The notes under the pieces were generated by a model that was not told the origin of the DNA, did not search any database, and saw only the letters and a program-made list of their open reading frames with translations. A stretch of 64,000 bases of DNA from Companilactobacillus metriopterae. GTDB lineage: Bacteria; Bacillota; Bacilli; Lactobacillales; Lactobacillaceae. Shown here piece after piece: positions 17,515-27,114 of the stretch. The stretch is taken from NCBI RefSeq assembly GCF_004117915.1, contig NZ_RSTD01000002.1, forward strand, positions 1 through 64,000. The letters run 5' to 3'. Made by a program: the position numbers and the translations under genes. The stretch's first letter is position 1; each line of letters starts with the position of its first letter.

Positions 17515-18266
17515 TTTGTTCTTTCCGAGTCAGTTATTGCCCAACTATTATCAGAAAATTTAGGAACTCCTGCTTCTTTTAAACTCCAAAGATTTTCACC
17601 AGATTCATATTCTGTAATCTTTACAACGTTTGATACTTTTGTCTTTATTTCATCTTCTATTCCAATTTCTGCTCTTTTTGAATATGTATTTATCATTAAT
17701 TCACTGATAGCAGAACTAACATCTATAGGAACTAACTTTTTTGAAAATGCATATAGCTTAATCCAATCAATATATTTAGAATATTTATTCTTCAAATCAA
17801 TAAATACCGTCTCTCGTAAATCATTGATTTTAATTTCTTTATTAGCTATTTCAAGTACTTTCTGCTGATTGAAACTAGAAAAATATTCTGTAGGATTTAC
17901 TTGAAATTTATCTATATCCACTGAAGAAATATTTTTTAATAAAACATCGTCAACATCTGAAGTTTTGATAATTCTAACTGGTCCATTGTTATTGTGAACC
18001 CAAAATATTAGTTCCATGATTACCCCTTCAGGTAATTCTTGTATTTCATCTGAATCAACAAATAACCAAAATTCATCTGCCAATTGTTCCACAGAAATAC
18101 AATCTTCTAAAGCAGATTTTTTAGAGTTTCCATGTGCTACAGTAGAAATATAGTATCCTAATAATTTTGTGGGATTTAAAGGTGTGTAACCATGGTATAG
18201 CGCAAATGCTATAAAATTATCTATTTTTGTAATTAAATCCCCATCATATGAAGTATAAACCAACAT
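17511..18266 (-). CDS. Unrecognised two-domain protein, N-terminus like DUF4406/deoxyribosyltransferase-fold proteins
   Basis: I do not recognise this 251-residue protein as a named family. The first 110 residues have a Rossmann-like plan seen in DUF4406/nucleoside-2-deoxyribosyltransferase-fold proteins: strand LVYTSYDGD (2-10), helix, Y-TPLNP (27-32), a helix with K50...D55, ADEFWLF (63-69) and EGVIMEL (80-86), where the late Glu would sit in the active site. The C-terminal 140 residues are charged, with no known motif. GGGGTG precedes the ATG at 18266; a GTG three codons upstream is part of that site. It stands alone between yslB and trxA. Confidence 0.7.
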   Translation of the reverse strand: MLVYTSYDGDLITKIDNFIAFALYHGYTPLNPTKLLGYYISTVAHGNSKKSALEDCISVEQLADEFWLFVDSDEIQELPEGVIMELIFWVHNNNGPVRIIKTSDVDDVLLKNISSVDIDKFQVNPTEYFSSFNQQKVLEIANKEIKINDLRETVFIDLKNKYSKYIDWIKLYAFSKKLVPIDVSSAISELMINTYSKRAEIGIEDEIKTKVSNVVKITEYESGENLWSLKEAGVPKFSDNSWAITDSERTK

Positions 18267-18327
18267 AATTATCACCCCATTACCAATTATTATTACCGTT
18301 AATAATATACCTACTTATACAAAAAAA

Positions 18328-18368
18328 ATAACCTCTAAAGTAATTAAACTTTAGAGGTTATTTTTTAT
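18328..18368 (-). terminator. Intrinsic terminator after trxA
   Basis: A 15-bp stem (AATAACCTCTAAAGT and its complement) has T-runs on both sides. It follows the trxA stop leftward. Confidence 0.85.
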
Positions 18369-18679
18369 TTTGCTAAATATCCATCAAGAATTTTTTCTAG
18401 TTGACCTTTACTATGGAAGCCTGTCAATTTCTCCACTACTTCGCCATCTTTTTTGATAACTAATGTTGGGATTGCCATTATTCCGAATTCTTCTGGAGTA
18501 TTTGGATTTTCATCAACATCCATTTTTGTAAACTTAACTGCATCATTTTCGTCAGCAAGTTCTTCAATAACAGGTGATTGCATACGACAAGGACCACACC
18601 AAGTTGCCCAAAAGTCAGTTAATACAACACCTTCTGCTGTTTCTTCTTTAAAAGTCTTATCTGTTAGTTCATCAACCAT
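18365..18679 (-). CDS. trxA: Thioredoxin
   Basis: This 104-residue thioredoxin carries the WCGPC active site at 27-31, preceded by VLTDFWAT, and the cis-Pro motif AIPTLV (about 73-78). It reduces protein disulfides in the cytosol. AAGGAG precedes the ATG. It follows mutS2 leftward after 73 bases and ends with a strong hairpin, so it may be the last gene of the mutS2 transcript or have its own promoter. Confidence 0.95.
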   Translation of the reverse strand: MVDELTDKTFKEETAEGVVLTDFWATWCGPCRMQSPVIEELADENDAVKFTKMDVDENPNTPEEFGIMAIPTLVIKKDGEVVEKLTGFHSKGQLEKILDGYLAK

Positions 18680-18752
18680 AATAAGATCTCCTTTTCTATC
18701 GATAGAATGATATTACCACTTTTATTTTTATATACAAACGTTTTAGCTCATT

Positions 18753-21101
18753 TTATAAATTAACTATTGTAGCGCCTGAACCACCTGAACTGGCTGGAGC
18801 ATATTCAAATGATTTTACTCTAGGATTACTTTGTAAATATTCCTTCACACCATTGCGAATAGCTCCGGTACCAAATCCATGGATGATTGTTACTTGATTA
18901 TAATTTGATAACAAAGCAGAATCAATAAATTGATCTAACTCAGTCATAGCCTCTTCATATCTCTTACCACGTAGGTCTAGTTTATTAGAAACCGTGGCAC
19001 TCTTTGTACGTTTCACAAAGGTTTTCTTTTCTTCTACTTCTGGCTCTGTATCAACTTTTTCAAGATCATCACGATTGAATTGCATTTTCAAAATACCAAG
19101 TTGAACTTCATATTTTTGATTTTTATCAATCTGTGTAACTATTCCAATTTGACCATATGTTAGTGATCTGACTGAATCGCCAACTTTAATTTCCTGACGT
19201 TTTTTACTTCTCTTTAGAACACGATTCTTAGATAGCTCTTCTTCGTGAAGATTATTCAAACCAGTTCTGGCACTTATAATTTTGTCTTCTTTGACAGTTG
19301 CGCCTTCTCGTTGCAAACGATGTAATTCTGAAATTATTTTTTCAGATTCCTTTTTAGCATTAGCAACAAGCTGATTAGCTCTAATTTTAGCAGCTTGTAA
19401 TTCACTTTCTTTAGAGTTATCTAACTTAGTTAACTTATCTTCGTATTCATCTTCTATTTTCTTATTTTGAGATAACTGTTCATCAAGTTTGACAGTTTTA
19501 TCTTCAAACTCTTTTCGACTATTTTCAAGATCAGTAATCATCTTGTTGAGATCTTGGCTCTCTCCACTCATTAATGACTTAGCTCGTTGAACAACCGAAT
19601 CCTGCATGCCCAAACGAGAAGTTATATTGAAGGCATTACTTGATCCTGGAATTCCTATCAACAATCGATAGGTTGGTCGTAGTGATTGTTCATCAAATTC
19701 CATACTAGAATTGATTGTATCTGTAGTATTATAAGCAAAAATTTTCAATTCAGGATAGTGAGTTGTTGCTACAATTAGACAATCTTTTTCAGATAGTTTC
19801 TCCAAAATAGAAATGGCAATAGCCGCACCTTCTTGAGGATCAGTTCCGGCTCCTAATTCATCGATTAAAACCAGACTGTCTTCAGTGGCTTTGTCCATAA
19901 TATTGATAATATTATCCATATGAGATGAGAATGTACTCAAGTTTTGTTCAATAGATTGTTCATCACCAATATCCACAAAAACCTCATCAAATATAGCAAT
20001 TTCACTTTCTTCATGAGCTGGAATAAATATACCAGCCTGTGCCATCATTTGAATTAAGCCTAAAGTTTTCATGGTAATAGTTTTACCACCAGTGTTAGGT
20101 CCAGTGATTAACATTGTTTTATAATCATCGCCTAATACTATGTCGTTCGCTACGACCTTATCAGGGTCGATTAAGGGATGTTTTGCTTGCTTTAGATTAA
20201 CTACATGCTTTTCAGAAATAATTGGCTCTGTTGCCTTAATTTGTCTTGCATAGCGTGCTTTAGCATTAATCAAATCTAGTTGAGCTAAAATATCATTGTT
20301 CTCTAAAATACGATCAATGTCAGGTCTTACCATGTCAGATAGATTATTAAGAATTCTGATTTCTTCTAATCTTTCAGACGTTTGAGCATCATGTAATTTA
20401 TTATTTAAATCTACAACCGCTGATGGTTCAATATATAACGTTTGCCCACTAGCACTTTGATCATGGACTACCCCACCAAATTTAGACCTATACTCCACTT
20501 TAACAGGCACAACAAATCGATTATCCCTCATGGTAACGATAGCTTCAGTTAGATACTTGGTGTTATTACCACGTGTATATTTCTCCATAGATTCTCGTAT
20601 TTGATCATTTAGCTTTCCTATTTGATCACGTAAGTATTTCAATTCTTCTGAAGCAGAATCTAATACTCGCCCAGTTTCATCGAGAGAATCATGTAATTTT
20701 TTGGTCAAATCTGGATTATCTATAAGTTCGTCATTCATTTGATAAAGAACTTTCAACTCGACTTGATCAACTTGTAAATCTTCAAAAAATTCTTTTAAAT
20801 CATGTGTTGTTTGAAGCACTTTACCAATCTCTGCTAGTTCAGTTCCATTTAGGTTACCATCTTTTTTCAAACGATTGGCTTGGTCACTCAAATCGTTTAA
20901 TTTTCTAAGTGGTATTTCTCCTTTTAGTCTAGCAATTTCTAATCCATCTTTTGTCTGATCAATTAATGTTTGAACAATTGATTCTTTTGACATTGGCATT
21001 AATTTTTTTAACAGACTTTGGCCTCTTGCTGTAATTAGATATCTAGAAATCTCTTCTCTGATTTTTCCAAACTCTAAAATATTTAAAGCCTTTTTGTTCA
21101 T
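18753..21101 (-). CDS. mutS2: Endonuclease MutS2 / ribosome-rescue ATPase (RqcU)
   Basis: This 782-residue protein has a MutS core and clamp region (1-310), an ABC ATPase (Walker A GPNTGGKT about 335-342; VLIDELGAGTDPQEGAA about 412-428), a long coiled coil (about 510-640), a KOW-like stretch and a C-terminal Smr domain with LDLRG (about 706-710) and HGFGTG (about 743-748). It lacks the mismatch-binding N-terminal domain of MutS. The family acts on branched DNA and splits collided ribosomes. The gene is behind cvpA, separated by a hairpin, with trxA downstream. Confidence 0.93.
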   Translation of the reverse strand: MNKKALNILEFGKIREEISRYLITARGQSLLKKLMPMSKESIVQTLIDQTKDGLEIARLKGEIPLRKLNDLSDQANRLKKDGNLNGTELAEIGKVLQTTHDLKEFFEDLQVDQVELKVLYQMNDELIDNPDLTKKLHDSLDETGRVLDSASEELKYLRDQIGKLNDQIRESMEKYTRGNNTKYLTEAIVTMRDNRFVVPVKVEYRSKFGGVVHDQSASGQTLYIEPSAVVDLNNKLHDAQTSERLEEIRILNNLSDMVRPDIDRILENNDILAQLDLINAKARYARQIKATEPIISEKHVVNLKQAKHPLIDPDKVVANDIVLGDDYKTMLITGPNTGGKTITMKTLGLIQMMAQAGIFIPAHEESEIAIFDEVFVDIGDEQSIEQNLSTFSSHMDNIINIMDKATEDSLVLIDELGAGTDPQEGAAIAISILEKLSEKDCLIVATTHYPELKIFAYNTTDTINSSMEFDEQSLRPTYRLLIGIPGSSNAFNITSRLGMQDSVVQRAKSLMSGESQDLNKMITDLENSRKEFEDKTVKLDEQLSQNKKIEDEYEDKLTKLDNSKESELQAAKIRANQLVANAKKESEKIISELHRLQREGATVKEDKIISARTGLNNLHEEELSKNRVLKRSKKRQEIKVGDSVRSLTYGQIGIVTQIDKNQKYEVQLGILKMQFNRDDLEKVDTEPEVEEKKTFVKRTKSATVSNKLDLRGKRYEEAMTELDQFIDSALLSNYNQVTIIHGFGTGAIRNGVKEYLQSNPRVKSFEYAPASSGGSGATIVNL

Positions 21102-21132
21102 TAGTATTTCCTCTTTTTAAATTCAAATTAAT

Positions 21133-21162
21133 AAAGACTAAGGCATTATTATGCCTTAGTCT
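21133..21162 (-). terminator. Hairpin terminator between cvpA and mutS2
   Basis: A 13-bp stem (AAGACTAAGGCAT) with a 4-base loop lies behind the cvpA stop. The following T-run is short, so it may leak into mutS2. Confidence 0.65.
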
Positions 21163-21169
21163 TTTATTC

Positions 21170-21712
21170 TTAAAGTACACTCAACCATAAATTAGTAATG
21201 TTATGAGTTAATATCGGTGTACTAGTAATTATTGACGATGCTAAAAATGAATGTTTCATAGCATCTTGCAAACCAGCTACTGGAATAAGAGCCATTAAAA
21301 GTAAGATAAGAAATATTCCAATATAATTTACAATAAGTCCTAAGATTCCACCACTCAGAACATTTACGTCATTTGTCATTGGAAAATATGTTAATCGTTT
21401 AAAGTATAGGCCAGCTATTCTCATAACAACCCAACCAACAAAACATACAAAGACAAATCCAAATGCACTATAAAATACACTATCTAGTTTAATTCCTAAT
21501 GAGTTTGAGAAAAACGCAAACTTACTATCTAGAGTGGCTGATGGATATGGTATTAACATTTCAAATTTTGGACCTAATGATTTAAATGAAAGTGCTGCTA
21601 TAACAAAAAATACTGCATAACCGGCTGTATAGAACAATTGCATCATTAAGCCTCGTCTTGCACCAATATAAAATCCATATATGAGTACCAAGATAATTAA
21701 TAGACTTAGCAT
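21170..21712 (-). CDS. CvpA family membrane protein
   Basis: This 180-residue polytopic protein has four hydrophobic segments (about 1-20, 26-45, 82-105 and 118-150). It begins MLSLLIILVLIYGFYIGARRGL, with the GxxRG element typical of CvpA, and contains a G-I-L-G-L motif (about 126-130). CvpA proteins were named for colicin V production and are linked to envelope stability; the precise role is unknown. It is located just upstream of mutS2, the standard order in Bacilli. Confidence 0.85.
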   Translation of the reverse strand: MLSLLIILVLIYGFYIGARRGLMMQLFYTAGYAVFFVIAALSFKSLGPKFEMLIPYPSATLDSKFAFFSNSLGIKLDSVFYSAFGFVFVCFVGWVVMRIAGLYFKRLTYFPMTNDVNVLSGGILGLIVNYIGIFLILLLMALIPVAGLQDAMKHSFLASSIITSTPILTHNITNLWLSVL

Positions 21713-21790
21713 TTCTTCCCCTTATTACGTGAGTGTTTTTTATATAAAACAAACCATGAATCTGATATGATTCATGATTTTTGAATAAAA

Positions 21791-22099
21791 CTACTCTTCG
21801 TCATCTGATATAAATGTATTTAATACTTCTTGAACCATTTCCCATTCTTCATCATCTTCAACTGGGTTTAGTTCTCCTGCATCTATATCACCATTTGCAT
21901 CTGGTTGGAATGAAAAAGCCTGTATTTCAATTTCATCTGAATCTTCATCCGCCTTAGGATATAAGAAGACATATGATTTACCATAGTCGTCTGAATCAAA
22001 TGTAAAAAGAATTTTAAATGTTTCTTCATTTCCTTGATCGTCACTTAATAATACTTCATCTAAATCACCATGAGGTGGTTGTATGTTGTTATCTGCCAT
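21791..22099 (-). CDS. yrzB: DUF1292 family protein (YrzB-like)
   Basis: This 102-residue acidic cytosolic protein has the DUF1292 pattern: LSDDQGNEETFKILFTFDSDDYGKSYVFLYP followed by an E-I-Q-A-F strand and E-D-D-E-E-W-E-M-V at the C-terminus. The function is unknown. It is 6 bases after ruvX, in the conserved ireB-ruvX-yrzB triplet. GGAG precedes the ATG. Confidence 0.88.
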   Translation of the reverse strand: MADNNIQPPHGDLDEVLLSDDQGNEETFKILFTFDSDDYGKSYVFLYPKADEDSDEIEIQAFSFQPDANGDIDAGELNPVEDDEEWEMVQEVLNTFISDDEE

Positions 22100-22105
22100 T
22101 AAAAA

Positions 22106-22540
22106 TTACTCCTTCGTGAGCTTTCCTTTTGCGTCTAAATAGTTTTGTAGAATCATCTCAGACGCTACTTTATCTATGACTTGTTTTCGCTTATTTCTAG
22201 AAACATTACCCTCATCAATCAGCATTCTTTCAGCTTGAACAGTTGTTAAGCGTTCATCAATGTAATCAACTGGTAAATTAAATTTGTCTTCAACCATCTG
22301 ACCATATTCGCGTGATTTTTCCACACGAGGTCCTTCGGTATTATTCATATTTTTAGGTAGGCCAATGACGACACCTGTAGCTTGTTTTTCTTTGATGATC
22401 TCACCTAGTCTATCTAAGCCAAAGTCATCTTTATCTTCATTGATACGGATTATTTCTACACCTTGGGCAGTCCAGCCTAGTAAATCACTCACTGAAACAC
22501 CTACTGTTCTTGACCCAACATCCAGTCCTAATAATCTCAT
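22106..22540 (-). CDS. ruvX: Holliday junction resolvase-like RuvX (YqgF)
   Basis: This 144-residue RNase H-fold nuclease starts [18 protein letters not shown] (2-19), with the first acidic site in [19 protein letters not shown] (about 56-69) and YIDERLTT (about 96-103, Asp-Glu) complete the active site. The family acts in pre-16S rRNA 5' processing and possibly recombination. Its start codon touches the ireB stop (TAGATG) and its own ribosome site is weak, so coupling to ireB is likely. Confidence 0.92.
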   Translation of the reverse strand: MRLLGLDVGSRTVGVSVSDLLGWTAQGVEIIRINEDKDDFGLDRLGEIIKEKQATGVVIGLPKNMNNTEGPRVEKSREYGQMVEDKFNLPVDYIDERLTTVQAERMLIDEGNVSRNKRKQVIDKVASEMILQNYLDAKGKLTKE

Positions 22541-22798
22541 CTAAACATTCTTATTAAGATAGTCTTTAACAATTTCTTCAACTATCTCATCTCTTTCATG
22601 TTTTAGTATAAGATTTCTCGCATCATTGTAACGAGGAATATAAGCCGGATCTCCAGAAAGAAGATAACCTACTATTTGGTTAATAGGATTATAACCTTTT
22701 TCCTCTAGAGATTGGTATACACTTTGCAAAGTTTCTTTGACATCTTTGCCTTTATTATTATTAAAATCGAAGCTCATAGTTTTATCTAGTGAACTCAT
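22541..22798 (-). CDS. ireB: IreB family regulatory phosphoprotein
   Basis: This 85-residue protein (DUF965) starts [11 protein letters not shown] and contains the conserved [36 protein letters not shown] block. In enterococci IreB is phosphorylated on threonines by the Ser/Thr kinase IreK and affects cephalosporin tolerance; the T of KTMSF matches that region. The start at 22798 has GGAGGTG upstream; a longer reading frame 7 codons upstream is not needed. It lies between alaS and ruvX. Confidence 0.92.
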   Translation of the reverse strand: MSSLDKTMSFDFNNNKGKDVKETLQSVYQSLEEKGYNPINQIVGYLLSGDPAYIPRYNDARNLILKHERDEIVEEIVKDYLNKNV

Positions 22799-22862
22799 AT
22801 CGACACCTCCATTGGGCACAAACTAAAAATAAGCTAAACTAATAGATACATTATAACTTAAA

Positions 22863-25502
22863 TTAGTTAGATTTAATAATTTCTTTCGACATTTGGATAG
22901 CTTTTTGTAGTCCAGCGGGATCTTTTCCACCTGCTTGAGCCATATCTGGGCGACCGCCGCCGCCCCCTTTAATTTCTCCAGAAATTTGTTTTATTAAATC
23001 TCCAGCCTTGATTCCTTTAGACTGTGCTTCATCGTTTACTGCAACAACAAGACTTGCCTTATCGTCAGCACCTGTTCCAAGTACCAATACATCAGAACTA
23101 TTATTGTTCTTCCAATTATCTGCTAACTTACGTAGAGAACCCATATCAGAACCAGGAACGATAGTTGCTATTACTCTAAGGTCGTTAATTATATCAACAT
23201 TCTCGAACACTTGACCAGATTTTTGACTTGTAATTTGATCTTTTAATTTTTGATTCTCGCGTTTTAATGTTTTCACATCATTAACTATTTGACTTGCTTG
23301 TTTTGGTAAATCTTTTACTTGATTTACTTTCATGTTATCAGCTGTTTCTTGAAGTAAGCTTAAATTATTATTCAAATATTCAAATGCTTCCTTACCAGTA
23401 ACTGCTTCAATTCTACGAACACCAGAACCAACGGCTGATTCAGAAATTATTTTGAATAATCCAATTTCAGAAGTATTTGAAACATGAGTACCACCACAGA
23501 ATTCCATTGAGTAATCATCAACTTCAACAACACGAACTATATCACCATATTTGTCTCCAAACATTGCAATAGCGCCCTTCTTTTGAGCTTCTTCAATTGG
23601 TAATTCTTCAGTTACAACAGGAATAGCTTGCCATATCTTTTCATTAACAATTTTTTCCAAGTTAGAAAGTTCTTCAGATGACAGACCCTTATTACTGTTA
23701 AAGTCAAAACGTAAATATCCTTCTTCAACCAATGATCCAGCTTGATGAGTATTCTCATTAACAACATCCCTCAAAGCTTGATCCAACAAATGTGTGGCGG
23801 TGTGATTATGACGGACTCCCTCACGGAAATCTACATCAATCTTCAACAAATAATTTTGGTCTTTTGATAGATCAGCAAGTACATTTACCAAATGGATATT
23901 TTGACCATTAGGTGCGTGTTGAACATCGACGACTTCCGCTACTTTGTTATCCTTTGAATCATAAATAAATCCTTTATCGGCAACTTGTCCACCCATTTCT
24001 GCATAGAATGGAGTTTTATCAAATATTAATTGTGCTTGTCCTTCTGAAACTGAATCAACTAAAGAATCTGATACAACGATATCCTTCAATACAGAATTTG
24101 TTTCATTTTCTGTATATCCAACAAACTCACTCTTAGTTTCGATATCCATCAATGTTTCATCTTGCATACCCATTGATTGCATATTACCTCTAGCTGAACG
24201 AGCACGTTGTTTTTGTTGTTCCATATGATCTTGGAATCCATCTTGATCTACTTTCAAACCTTCGTCATTGGCATATTCTACAGTCATTTCTAGTGGGAAT
24301 CCATATGTATCATATAGTTTGAAAGCTGTGGCACCATCTATTGTGCTATCATTTGAAGACTTAAGTTGAGCAATAACATCATTTAGAAGTGTCAAACCTG
24401 CATCCAATGTTTCAGAAAAACGATCTTCCTCATTTTTTATTGTTTCAGCAACGAACTCACTTTGTTCACTGACGTTAGGATAGTAGCTCTTCATAATATC
24501 GCCAACTATTGGAACCAGTTTATACAAGAAAGCCCCATCTATGCCCAATTTTTTACCGTTTAATACAGCTCTTCTAATAAGACGTCTAATAACATATCCA
24601 CGTCCTTCATTAGAAGGCAATGCTCCATCAGATACAGCAAACGAAACTGTACGAGCATGATCAGCAATTATTTTAAATGAGACATCATCTTCTGGAGTTT
24701 TTCCGTATGAACGATTATCAGAAATTTTAGAAACATTTTCAATTAATGGCATAAATAAATCTGTTTCAAAATTAGTTTTTGTTCCTTGTATGATAGAAAC
24801 TAGTCTTTCTAGTCCCATACCCGTATCAATATTTTTATGTGGTTGTTCAACATAGCTACCATCTGGTAAATGATTTAATTCAGAAAAAACAATATTCCAG
24901 ACTTCTAGATAGCGTTCATTTTCTCCACCAGGTCTGTTTTCTGGATCATCTTCAGAAACATTATTGAATTCTTGACCTCGATCATAAAAAATTTCTGAAT
25001 CAGGTCCACATGGGCCTTCACCAATATCCCAGAAGTTATCTTCTTCTTCGATGATATGATCTTCAGCTACTCCTGTTTTTAACCATATTTCTTTAGCTAA
25101 CTTATCTTTAGGATAAACTGTGACATAGATTTTTTCTTCATCCATATCAATCCATTCTGGACTTGTTAAAAATTCGTATGCCCAAGGAATAGCATCTTCT
25201 TTAAAATAATCACCTACTGAAAAATTACCAAGCATTTCGAAAAAAGTTTGGTGACGAGCAGTGTGACCGACATTTTCAATATCATTTGTTCTGATACATT
25301 TTTGAGCATTTGTAATTCTTGGATTTTCAGGAATAACACTTCCATCAAAATATTTCTTCAATGTAGCAACACCTGAGTTAATCCACAACAATGTTGGATC
25401 ATCTTTTGGTATTAGAGATACACTGGGTTCTACACTGTGTTTTTTTGATTTAAAAAAATCTAAGAACATTTGTCTTATTTCTGCACTAGATAATTCTTTC
25501 AT
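22863..25502 (-). CDS. alaS: Alanyl-tRNA synthetase
   Basis: This 879-residue class II synthetase attaches alanine to tRNA-Ala and clears mischarged tRNA. The N-terminal catalytic domain has KKHSVEPSVSLIP and ATLKKYFDG; motif 3 has GRGYVIRRLIRRA (about 293-305). The editing domain zinc sites are HNHTATHLLDQ (about 559-569) and CGGTH (about 661-665). A C-terminal coiled-coil and DHHA1 domain end with KGGGGGRPDMAQAGGKDP. The ATG at 25502 has GGGAGA upstream. Expression is governed by a T-box leader. Confidence 0.96.
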   Translation of the reverse strand: MKELSSAEIRQMFLDFFKSKKHSVEPSVSLIPKDDPTLLWINSGVATLKKYFDGSVIPENPRITNAQKCIRTNDIENVGHTARHQTFFEMLGNFSVGDYFKEDAIPWAYEFLTSPEWIDMDEEKIYVTVYPKDKLAKEIWLKTGVAEDHIIEEEDNFWDIGEGPCGPDSEIFYDRGQEFNNVSEDDPENRPGGENERYLEVWNIVFSELNHLPDGSYVEQPHKNIDTGMGLERLVSIIQGTKTNFETDLFMPLIENVSKISDNRSYGKTPEDDVSFKIIADHARTVSFAVSDGALPSNEGRGYVIRRLIRRAVLNGKKLGIDGAFLYKLVPIVGDIMKSYYPNVSEQSEFVAETIKNEEDRFSETLDAGLTLLNDVIAQLKSSNDSTIDGATAFKLYDTYGFPLEMTVEYANDEGLKVDQDGFQDHMEQQKQRARSARGNMQSMGMQDETLMDIETKSEFVGYTENETNSVLKDIVVSDSLVDSVSEGQAQLIFDKTPFYAEMGGQVADKGFIYDSKDNKVAEVVDVQHAPNGQNIHLVNVLADLSKDQNYLLKIDVDFREGVRHNHTATHLLDQALRDVVNENTHQAGSLVEEGYLRFDFNSNKGLSSEELSNLEKIVNEKIWQAIPVVTEELPIEEAQKKGAIAMFGDKYGDIVRVVEVDDYSMEFCGGTHVSNTSEIGLFKIISESAVGSGVRRIEAVTGKEAFEYLNNNLSLLQETADNMKVNQVKDLPKQASQIVNDVKTLKRENQKLKDQITSQKSGQVFENVDIINDLRVIATIVPGSDMGSLRKLADNWKNNNSSDVLVLGTGADDKASLVVAVNDEAQSKGIKAGDLIKQISGEIKGGGGGRPDMAQAGGKDPAGLQKAIQMSKEIIKSN

Positions 25503-25524
25503 AATATATTCTCCCAAAATAAAT

Positions 25525-25716
25525 TAAAAAAATCGCTGCAAATTCAAGGACGCCTATGCGCGGTACCACCTTGATTGCAACGATTTTCGTTAGCCTCTTT
25601 ATTAAATAAATCTATAATTTGATTACACTTTGAATTGGTAGCATCAAATATTCTACTATCAGGCTTTCTCAGCAGTTAGCCCTCTCTTTTGATAGCGAAT
25701 CTATTTGATATATCCT
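25525..25716 (-). promoter_or_regulatory. T-box riboswitch (alanine) upstream of alaS
   Basis: The minus-strand leader holds the T-box core AAGGTGGTACCGCG (25559-25572), read in two ways: as the antiterminator, or within a terminator stem AAATCGTTGCAA / TTGCAGCGATTT followed by seven T. Upstream lies a stem I with an ATCAAATA/TATTTGAT helix, directly followed by GCT-A (25640-25642), an Ala codon in the specifier loop position. Uncharged tRNA-Ala would thus open alaS. Confidence 0.93.
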
Positions 25717-25722
25717 TCTAAA

Positions 25723-25751
25723 AATATAGCGAGATATCAAGCATTTGTCAA
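25723..25751 (-). promoter_or_regulatory. alaS T-box promoter
   Basis: TTGACA (25746-25751) and TATATT (25723-25728) lie 17 bp apart, pointing leftward into the T-box leader, 11 bases after the cshB stop codon. Confidence 0.75.
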
Positions 25752-25761
25752 TATCATTAAT

Positions 25762-27114
25762 TTATCTATGATTATTATTTTCTTTACGACGAACTCGATC
25801 TTGTTTAGCTTCTTGACGATTATTAATTCTTGTCTTTCTCTTACGTTCAGTAGTAATAGCTTGTTTGATTTTCTTTTTATAACCAGGTTTTTTCTTGTTT
25901 TTTTGCTTTTTAACAAAACCCACAAGTTTTGGCTCTAGTTTTTCTTGTGATGCATTACGATTTTGACGTCGATCACGTTCTTGAACATCAACAATTTCAT
26001 CTTTGCGCAAATCCTTAGGTGCAAACTTGATACCTAATTTTTCAATAGCATCGATCTTATTTTCTTCACCTGGACGGTAAAGTGTAATTGCAATACCGCT
26101 TAACTTATTACGACCAGTACGTCCTACACGGTGAATAAAGAAGTCCAAATCATCTGGTATTTCAGCATTAATTACATGTGAAATACCTGTTATATCAATA
26201 CCACGTGCAGCTAAATCAGTAGCCACAACATATTGGTATTCCATATTTTCAATTTGCTTCATAACACGCTTACGTTCTCTAGGTGTTAATCCACCATGAA
26301 TTTTGGCAACTTTTAACCCTTGACCACGCAAATAACTATGAATATCATCTACAGAGCTTTTGGTATTAGCAAATATCAAAGCAAGATACGGAGATCCTAT
26401 TGTTAATAATTGATAAATTAATTTATTTTTGTCTTTACCTTTTGTTGATATCAACCAGTTTTCAACATTTTTTGCAGTAACTGAACCAGTTTTAATCTCA
26501 ACTTTTTTAGGAGCATTCATATACTTCTTTAAAAATGGTTCTAACTTTTGAGGAATAGTAGCAGAGAAGACCATCATCTCTACTGTATCTGGCATCTTTG
26601 AAGAAATATGTTCTACATCATCTAAGAATCCCATGTCCAAAGTCATATCAGCTTCATCAACTACAAATCTAGAGGCAGTATCAACTCTTAGATAGTTATC
26701 TCTTATAAGATCCCAAATTCTACCTGGTGTACCAATAACAATTTGTGGTTGTGATGACGATAATTTTTTCTTTTGGCGATCGCGATCTGCCCCACCAACA
26801 AAAATAGAAGCTTGATATTCTGAAGAAAAATTCTTCAAAATATTTTTTGTATCGTTATAAATTTGATAAGCTAATTCTCTACTTGGAGTAGCAATAACAG
26901 TCTGAACTTGTTGATCAGGTGTTATAGCGTTCATTATTGGTAATAAGAAAGCATGCGTCTTACCAGAACCAGTTTCTGACTGGACTATAATATCTTTCCC
27001 TTTATTAATCAATGAAATAACGGCTTCTTGAACCTCAGTTGGTTCATCAAATCCGATATCTTTCAGTGATTCGTTAATTTCATCACGGAAATTATACTGT
27101 GAAAATTTTGTCAT
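25762..27114 (-). CDS. cshB: DEAD-box RNA helicase (CshB-like)
   Basis: This 450-residue helicase has Q-motif PTEVQ, Walker A SETGSGKT (46-53), TPSREL (about 80-85), VVDEADM (about 151-157), SAT (about 183-185), ARGID (about 297-301) and HRVGRTGR (about 318-325). The C-terminal 70 residues are strongly basic (K/R/N/Q), an RNA-binding tail. CshB-type helicases help mRNA turnover and cold growth. It starts immediately after the nrnA stop codon (TAAATG), so the two are coupled. Confidence 0.92.
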   Translation of the reverse strand: MTKFSQYNFRDEINESLKDIGFDEPTEVQEAVISLINKGKDIIVQSETGSGKTHAFLLPIMNAITPDQQVQTVIATPSRELAYQIYNDTKNILKNFSSEYQASIFVGGADRDRQKKKLSSSQPQIVIGTPGRIWDLIRDNYLRVDTASRFVVDEADMTLDMGFLDDVEHISSKMPDTVEMMVFSATIPQKLEPFLKKYMNAPKKVEIKTGSVTAKNVENWLISTKGKDKNKLIYQLLTIGSPYLALIFANTKSSVDDIHSYLRGQGLKVAKIHGGLTPRERKRVMKQIENMEYQYVVATDLAARGIDITGISHVINAEIPDDLDFFIHRVGRTGRNKLSGIAITLYRPGEENKIDAIEKLGIKFAPKDLRKDEIVDVQERDRRQNRNASQEKLEPKLVGFVKKQKNKKKPGYKKKIKQAITTERKRKTRINNRQEAKQDRVRRKENNNHR

